Source: Bacteroidaceae bacterium
GTDB taxonomy: Bacteria; Bacteroidota; Bacteroidia; Bacteroidales; Bacteroidaceae
Reading direction: 5' to 3'
Assembly (NCBI GenBank): GCA_017466965.1
Contig: JAFTTD010000243.1
Location: forward strand, 1 to 10,401
Length of the DNA: 10,401 nt
Shown here in pieces: positions 5,473 through 10,401 of the stretch. The notes under the pieces were generated by a model, which saw nothing but the letters and a program-made list of their open reading frames with translations, did not search any database and was not told the origin of the DNA. Made by a program: the position numbers and the translations under genes. Numbering within the stretch: the stretch's first letter is position 1; every line of letters begins with the position of its first letter.

Positions 5473-6519
5473 ATGAAACAATTATTGGCAAATCAGAAAC
5501 GGGTAATGCTCATATATACTGGTGGTACTATTGGCATGATTCGTAATCCAGAAACAGGGGCTCTTGAATCATTCAATTTTGAACACTTGCGCAAGCATGT
5601 TCCGGAACTTAACCAGTTTGACTGTGTTGTAAGTTCATATCAGTTTGTACCTCCTATAGACTCGTCTGATATGGACCCCAAACTTTGGGTAGAACTCGTA
5701 AGGATAATTAATGCCAATTATTGCAAGTATGATGGTTTTGTCATTCTGCATGGTACTGATACGATGGCATATACTGCTTCAGCGCTGAGTTTCATGTTGG
5801 AAAATATTGGCAAACCGGTTATTCTCACAGGAAGCCAGTTGCCCATCGGAGTTCTTCGTACAGACGGCAAGGAGAATCTTATAGCAGCAATAGAACTTGC
5901 AACGGCTCAAGACGAGGATGGTAATGCGTTAGTTCCTGAAGTTTGTGTATTCTTTGGACAATATCTGTTCCGCGGAAACAGAACGACGAAATCCAATGCC
6001 GAAAAATTCAAGGCTTTCAGTTCGTATAACTGTCCTGAGCTTGCGAGGATGGGTATTAATATAAATTATAACTTTAATATTATTCGTCATCCTGATTTGG
6101 GAAAATCCTTTACGCCTCATTTTGAGTATGATACAAGTGTTTTAGCGTTAACTCTTTTCCCTGGGATTCAAAGAGAATTAATAGAAAGTGTTTTCAGCTT
6201 TAATCATATCAAGGGCGTGATATTGCGCACATACGGTTCGGGTAATGCGCCTCGGCGTGATTGGCTCATAGAAGCAATCAGGCGCGCTACAGCTTCAGGC
6301 AAAATAGTTGTGAACATAACTCAATGTCAATGCGGAGGAGTAGAGATGGGACTGTATGAAACAGGGCGTCAGCTTCTTGAGGCAGGAGTTGTTAGTGGCA
6401 AGGACATGACTGTTGAGGCCGCCATTACAAAATTGATGATATTGTTTGGTAGGGGATATTCTTCGGAAGAGGTTCGCCAATTGATGGGCATTTCACTTGC
6501 TGGTGAGTTTACGGAATAA
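5473..6519 (+). CDS. ansA: L-asparaginase I, cytoplasmic
   Basis: The 348-residue enzyme hydrolyses L-asparagine to aspartate and ammonia. The N-terminal signature YTGGTIGM places the nucleophilic threonine at T19. The second active-site block ILHGTDTMAYTASA gives T95 and D96. DSSDM (63-67) contributes substrate-binding residues, and RGNRTTK (167-173) carries the conserved lysine K173. There is no signal peptide, which together with the length fits the cytoplasmic type I enzyme rather than the periplasmic type II. T172 and C285 (ITQC) occupy the places that, as I recall, form the allosteric asparagine site of E. coli AnsA, so allosteric control is plausible. It has its own promoter box. The lyase gene downstream begins 108 bp later behind another box, so the two are probably separate units. 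Confidence 0.95.
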   Translation: MKQLLANQKRVMLIYTGGTIGMIRNPETGALESFNFEHLRKHVPELNQFDCVVSSYQFVPPIDSSDMDPKLWVELVRIINANYCKYDGFVILHGTDTMAYTASALSFMLENIGKPVILTGSQLPIGVLRTDGKENLIAAIELATAQDEDGNALVPEVCVFFGQYLFRGNRTTKSNAEKFKAFSSYNCPELARMGININYNFNIIRHPDLGKSFTPHFEYDTSVLALTLFPGIQRELIESVFSFNHIKGVILRTYGSGNAPRRDWLIEAIRRATASGKIVVNITQCQCGGVEMGLYETGRQLLEAGVVSGKDMTVEAAITKLMILFGRGYSSEEVRQLMGISLAGEFTE

Positions 6520-6539
6520 TGAATTTATTATTATTTTGT

Positions 6540-6557
6540 AGTGAAAATCACTTTTTT
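6540..6557 (+). terminator. Weak intrinsic terminator candidate after ansA
   Basis: AGTGA (6540-6544) pairs with TCACT (6548-6552) around a 3-base loop, and six Ts run from 6552 to 6557. It lies 21 bp past the ansA stop. The 5-bp stem is short and AT-rich, so termination may be leaky. Confidence 0.35.
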
Positions 6558-6592
6558 ATTGTAAAAATGATTCATAATAAGAAGATTGTGGT

Positions 6593-6600
6593 TATTTTTG
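6593..6600 (+). promoter_or_regulatory. -7 box TATTTTTG for the lyase gene
   Basis: TATTTTTG at 6593-6600 fits TAnnTTTG and ends 26 bp before the ATG at 6627, the same spacing as for ansA. No good TTTG is seen 17-23 bp upstream. Confidence 0.5.
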
Positions 6601-6626
6601 TAATATAATTAACCAATCAGTCTATT

Positions 6627-9600
6627 ATGAAAAAAATATTTACCTTAATTGCGATTGCTGCATTTGCTTCTTTGTCAAATAATGCAGCTTTTGCACAGCG
6701 TATTCAGCAAAAATTAGGTCGTGGTGTTGTTGTTGCAAAGAATGGCAGCGATGCGACTATTACTTGGAGAAAATTAGCTCAAGAGTCAGAAGATGCGAAA
6801 TATAATATATATGTTAATGATGCAAAGCTTAATTCTTCACCGGTAGCCAATACCAATTATTCTACTTCTGCTTCTAAACTTCCTGCTGGTAGTGTTGTCA
6901 CCGTAGCGATAGATGGCGATGAGACCGATTCGTATAAAAGTAATGGATATGAGGTGAAGAATTTTGATTTGCGCAATATGTTCATGAACATACGTTTTAA
7001 TGGTTCTCCACTTGTTGCGGCTAATTTTACAACAGACTATGTTTGGCCGGCAGATTTGGATGGAGATGGCGAAATGGACTATGTTCTTAACCGAAAGAGC
7101 CTGTCAACAGGGTTGGATAATTATGTTGAGGCTTATCATAGTAATGGAACGCATTTATGGACTGTAAAGTTAGGTCCTAATGAACTTAGTTGTTCTGGGC
7201 AGGACGATATGATTCTTGCATACGATATGGATTGTGACGGCAAGGCGGACGTTGTTGTTCAAACAAGTGACGGAACACAGTTTTGGGATGCAGAGAAGAA
7301 AGATTTTGGACTTTATGTCAATGGTAATGTTTCGGGTGATACTGATGGCGACGGAATTGTTGACTATGAAACTCAGAGCAGGAAAAATGCTCCTCGTTAT
7401 ATGACTGTCATCGATGGTATGACAGGTAAGGAGAAGGCAAGTGTTGAACAGACGTACAATTCCTCATACAACAGGACAAACAAGAGCGCCTTGATGGGTG
7501 ATGAATATAATAAGCATGTGGGGCACGTAGGCGTTTTTTATAATGATGGAATTCACCCTGCAATGATAATGGAATGGCATACTCGTAACAGCGATGGTAG
7601 TCATAATTATCACAATAGTGCGTTCGCTTACGATTTCAGCGGTGGTAAAGCTGGCGAATGGAAAGAGTTGTTCTGTAAGCCTACGGGTGGACCTGCTTTT
7701 CATCAAATCCGTATTGCGGATGTTGATGGCGATGGAAAGGATGAAATGCTTACGGGTGGATATACTATGGACGACAATGGTAGTACTTTGAACAATCCTC
7801 GTATTTCCCACGGTGACCGATTCCGCACGAGCGACATTGACCCGGAGCGTCCTGGATTAGAAACTTTTGCCATACAGCAGAATGCCGGTGATATGCTTGG
7901 ACAAATTCTTTATGATGCGGCTACAGGCGAAAGGATAAAGACTTGGTACTTGGCTGCTGTAGGAGATGTAGGAAGAGGCGAGTGTATGGATGTGGATCCT
8001 AATCATATAGGTTGGGAAATGTGGTCCACAATGGGGGGCGTATATGATGCAAAGGGTAATTTGATACCAGAACATACTGCTCCGTTCCCGACTGAAGGCA
8101 TTTGGTGGGATGGGGTGCTCGACCGTGAAGTTGTGAACACAAGTGACAGCCATTATAATGTGTATATTCAGAAGTTCAATGCCGGTCGTCTGATTGAGAT
8201 TGCAAAGCAGAGTGGTTATAGATACGTTACAGTGTATGCCAAGCGTGCTGCTTTCTGGGGTGACATCATTGGCGACTGGCGTGAAGAGCTTGTTTTATTA
8301 AATAAAGAGAACGGGGTTTGTGTTGGTATAGTTGGTTTTACTACTGATTATACAACTACTGTGAAAAATATTTATTGTCTTCAGGAAGATCCTGCATATC
8401 GTATGCAGTGTACTACAAAGGGTTACTATCAGTCGCCAAATACTGGTTTCTATTTAGGCTATGATATGCCTCGCCCGCAGCTTCCGCCATGCATGCATAC
8501 AGATGTGGTGTGGAAAGCTGATGGCCTGCTCACAAATTTTGAGCGTTCTTCTTCAGTGCTGTATGCCGATGGGAAAAGCGTATTGATAGATATAAATTCT
8601 TCATCTTTGCTTAATGTAAATACAGAAATGAAGCCAAGTGTGCTTTATGCAATGCCTGTGAAGGGACAGACTGTTACGCTCAATGGCGAGGGAAGTTTTG
8701 CTGGTGAGATGGAACTATGGAAGAGTCAACAAGGCAGGCTCGTGTCAAACATTCCTTTGAACCATACAGGAAGGACTTATATTTCAGAAGGTACTCTTGA
8801 GGTTTATGGTGAAATAACAGGTGATGTGGAACTTCGTGCACGCGGAACTTTGGCAGGCAAAGCCATTATAAATAATATAGCATTTGAAGGTGCGCTCAAT
8901 TATGAAGGTTGTCGCTTAGCTCCTGAAGTTCAGATGGTATTTAAGAAGGGACTTGCTCTAAACAAAAAAGTATATATGGAAATGGACATAACAACAGAAC
9001 AGGGCAACCAAAGTGCCGACCTTATAAAGGTGGAGGGTAATCTTTCGGTGACTAAGCCTGTTGTGTTTACCATTGTTCCTGCCGAATCCGAAGTTAAGCC
9101 TGGCAAGTTCAAACTTATAGAATATACAGGAGAGTTCAGCGGTAACTTGGAAAACTTCTTTGTTCGTGGTCTTACAGGGCTTTCATATAACATAGTTAAT
9201 GAGGAAAATGCAATATTCCTTGTAATCAATGCCCAGCGAGAAGCTTCACTTGGCGTTAAATGGACTGGTGAGGTTGATGGTGTATGGAATTATCAGACAA
9301 AGAATTTCATGCTTAATGAAGATGTAACAGAATTTGTGGCTAACGACGCTGTTGAGTTTAATGATGATGCGGCTGTCTCTACGGTTGTTGTCGATGACCT
9401 TATGCCTGTTAGCAAGGTGACTGTTTGCAATGATACGAAGGCATACGTTTTCAATGGTGATGGCGGCTTCAGCGGTGAGGGTATGCTTGTGAAAAATGGT
9501 AAGGGCAAGCTTACTCTGAATACCACAAAGAGCGACTATACAGGAGCAACAGTCATCAATTCAGGTACGGTCATAGTCAAGGAGCTTGCAGATGGCGGAA

Positions 9601-10401
9601 TGGCCAGCTCAATAGGTGCAGCCTCTTCGTCTGCTGAAAATCTTAAGATAGGTAAAGCGACACTCCAGATAAACAATGCCAATACGTCAACAAACCGTGG
9701 TATTACCCTTACAGATACGGCTACTATACAGGTGGCAAGCGGAGCTACATCGCTCAAGGGTATTATAAAAGGAGCGGGTATGCTTGTTAAGACTGGAGGC
9801 GGACAGCTAAATATCACATACGGAGGTTCCAACACATGGAGCGGAGGCACTCAGTTATACGCTGGAACATTGGCAATGGGTGCCTGGAACACCACATTCG
9901 GAACTTCTACGTCAAAAATTGAAGTTAAGGGCAATAGCACCATACAAGTGTTCGACCAGAATTCCACATCAGCAGTACCAACAATCAACAACACTATTGA
10001 TGTGATGAAAGGCAAGACATTGACCATAGCTACTGGTAAGCGTTGTGCCATAAGAGGAAAGCTCACGGGAGCAGGCAATGTAAAAATTTCATTCCCGTAC
10101 GTTCGTGGCGATGTCTATACAAATTTGTCTGCATTTGAGGGCGTGTTTGAATCAACATCCGTGCAGTTGCGCTTTGCTAATGCTTTTGATCTTTCAAAGG
10201 GAACGTTGAAGCTTGGTGCTGGTGTTTATTCTGTTCATGTCAAGGGTGGTAGCGCCACAGAGCAGGTGCTTACTTCAAAGATTGGTTCACTACTCAGTTC
10301 TGCCTCAGATTGCATTCTTGGCTCTGGTGTATGGAACATAGGCTATCTTGGCGAAGATGATGATTTCGCAGGCATATTTAATTCTGCTGCCACTGTGAAC
10401 A
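6627..10401 (+). CDS. Exported PL11 rhamnogalacturonan lyase fused to a beta-repeat region, 3' end outside window
   Basis: The frame is open for 1258 codons from the ATG at 6627 to the window edge. A signal peptide (MKKIFTLIAIAAFASLSNNAAFA, 1-23) leads to QRIQQKLGRGVV and a fibronectin-like N-terminal domain (about 24-110). Residues 111-630 form the PL11 beta-propeller, with calcium-binding DxDGDG-type loops at 143-151, 200-208, 238-246 and 365-373, GRGECMDVDPNHIGWEMW (449-466), GDIIGDWREELVLLN (545-559), and an end near MHTDVVWKAD (632). PL11 enzymes cleave the rhamnose-galacturonate backbone of rhamnogalacturonan I by beta-elimination. Ordinary PL11 proteins are about 600-640 residues, so this one has more than 600 extra. 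Residues 633-1258 are Gly/Asn/Thr-rich beta-strand repeats resembling passenger-associated transport repeats: GMLVKNGKGKLTLN with TGATVINSGT (952-981), and GMLVKTGGGQLNIT with SGGTQLYAGT (1052-1081). The C-terminus, including any sorting or anchoring domain, is not in the window. I did not assign catalytic residues. Confidence 0.92.
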   Translation, partial: MKKIFTLIAIAAFASLSNNAAFAQRIQQKLGRGVVVAKNGSDATITWRKLAQESEDAKYNIYVNDAKLNSSPVANTNYSTSASKLPAGSVVTVAIDGDETDSYKSNGYEVKNFDLRNMFMNIRFNGSPLVAANFTTDYVWPADLDGDGEMDYVLNRKSLSTGLDNYVEAYHSNGTHLWTVKLGPNELSCSGQDDMILAYDMDCDGKADVVVQTSDGTQFWDAEKKDFGLYVNGNVSGDTDGDGIVDYETQSRKNAPRYMTVIDGMTGKEKASVEQTYNSSYNRTNKSALMGDEYNKHVGHVGVFYNDGIHPAMIMEWHTRNSDGSHNYHNSAFAYDFSGGKAGEWKELFCKPTGGPAFHQIRIADVDGDGKDEMLTGGYTMDDNGSTLNNPRISHGDRFRTSDIDPERPGLETFAIQQNAGDMLGQILYDAATGERIKTWYLAAVGDVGRGECMDVDPNHIGWEMWSTMGGVYDAKGNLIPEHTAPFPTEGIWWDGVLDREVVNTSDSHYNVYIQKFNAGRLIEIAKQSGYRYVTVYAKRAAFWGDIIGDWREELVLLNKENGVCVGIVGFTTDYTTTVKNIYCLQEDPAYRMQCTTKGYYQSPNTGFYLGYDMPRPQLPPCMHTDVVWKADGLLTNFERSSSVLYADGKSVLIDINSSSLLNVNTEMKPSVLYAMPVKGQTVTLNGEGSFAGEMELWKSQQGRLVSNIPLNHTGRTYISEGTLEVYGEITGDVELRARGTLAGKAIINNIAFEGALNYEGCRLAPEVQMVFKKGLALNKKVYMEMDITTEQGNQSADLIKVEGNLSVTKPVVFTIVPAESEVKPGKFKLIEYTGEFSGNLENFFVRGLTGLSYNIVNEENAIFLVINAQREASLGVKWTGEVDGVWNYQTKNFMLNEDVTEFVANDAVEFNDDAAVSTVVVDDLMPVSKVTVCNDTKAYVFNGDGGFSGEGMLVKNGKGKLTLNTTKSDYTGATVINSGTVIVKELADGGMASSIGAASSSAENLKIGKATLQINNANTSTNRGITLTDTATIQVASGATSLKGIIKGAGMLVKTGGGQLNITYGGSNTWSGGTQLYAGTLAMGAWNTTFGTSTSKIEVKGNSTIQVFDQNSTSAVPTINNTIDVMKGKTLTIATGKRCAIRGKLTGAGNVKISFPYVRGDVYTNLSAFEGVFESTSVQLRFANAFDLSKGTLKLGAGVYSVHVKGGSATEQVLTSKIGSLLSSASDCILGSGVWNIGYLGEDDDFAGIFNSAATVN
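9480..9872 (+). other. Two clear passenger-type beta-repeat units within the lyase protein
   Basis: Within the frame starting at 6627, residues 952-982 and 1049-1082 follow the same plan: G-M-L-V-K-x-G-x-G-x-L-x-[LI], a turn with Y/W and T/S-G, then T-x-[VL]-x-x-G-T-[VL]. This is the classical autotransporter-associated beta-strand repeat pattern. Looser relatives occur earlier (residues 715-726, GRTYISEGTLEV) and around 1144-1190. The units are separated by about 97 residues. Confidence 0.7.

Noticed and set aside
8930..10078. Four minus-strand open frames of 75-104 codons opposite the lyase tail
   Set aside because: They are antisense to a continuous coding frame with clear repeat motifs. 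Their Pro/Ser/Val-rich translations are typical shadows of Gly/Thr/Asn-rich coding.
6627..10401. Possible frameshift between the lyase and the repeat region
   Set aside because: I read the frame through the junction near 8500-8760 and found no stop or shift; the open frame is continuous to the edge.

Overview
The window looks like chromosomal DNA of a Bacteroidales bacterium, most likely Prevotella or a close relative. The evidence is AT-rich gaps, several TAnnTTTG boxes (the Bacteroidetes sigma-ABfr -7 element) at sensible distances from start codons, genes without clear Shine-Dalgarno sequences, and a gene content of carbohydrate enzymes, PepSY-like secreted proteins and flotillin. The genus is inferred from style and was not tested by any search.

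Layout. At the left edge are the first 16 codons of a minus-strand exported protein, with its own promoter. A repeat-rich gap of about 390 bp follows (a degenerate 8-bp tandem repeat, a small hairpin, and a three-copy element whose last two copies form a 62-bp palindrome). Next is a minus-strand secreted alpha/beta-hydrolase of the acetyl-xylan/feruloyl-esterase type. It is divergent from a plus-strand ROK-family sugar kinase, and the 164-bp gap between them carries a -7 box for each direction. Downstream on the same strand are a membrane protein with an NfeD/YqiJ-like OB-fold tail and a flotillin, spaced 49 bp apart, ending in a strong 18-bp-stem terminator. A small exported two-repeat PepSY-like protein converges on that terminator from the minus strand. 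After a 331-bp AT-rich gap come cytoplasmic asparaginase I (ansA) and, behind its own promoter, a very large exported protein that runs off the right edge.

The large open frame (6627 to the end, at least 1258 codons) is the most notable object. An N-terminal PL11 rhamnogalacturonan lyase is joined to more than 600 residues of beta-strand repeat resembling the passenger-associated (autotransporter-associated) repeat. Its C-terminus lies outside the window, so the anchoring or secretion route cannot be read.

Functional picture. The esterase, ROK kinase and pectin lyase fit an organism living on plant polysaccharides (deacylation, pectin backbone cleavage, sugar phosphorylation), but they are separate transcription units here and no SusC/SusD pair is visible, so this is not a classical PUL. 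The flotillin/NfeD pair is a membrane-organisation module. No CRISPR array, transposase, tRNA or rRNA was seen. I found no convincing entirely new system; the lyase-repeat fusion and the palindromic element are the best candidates for a second look.
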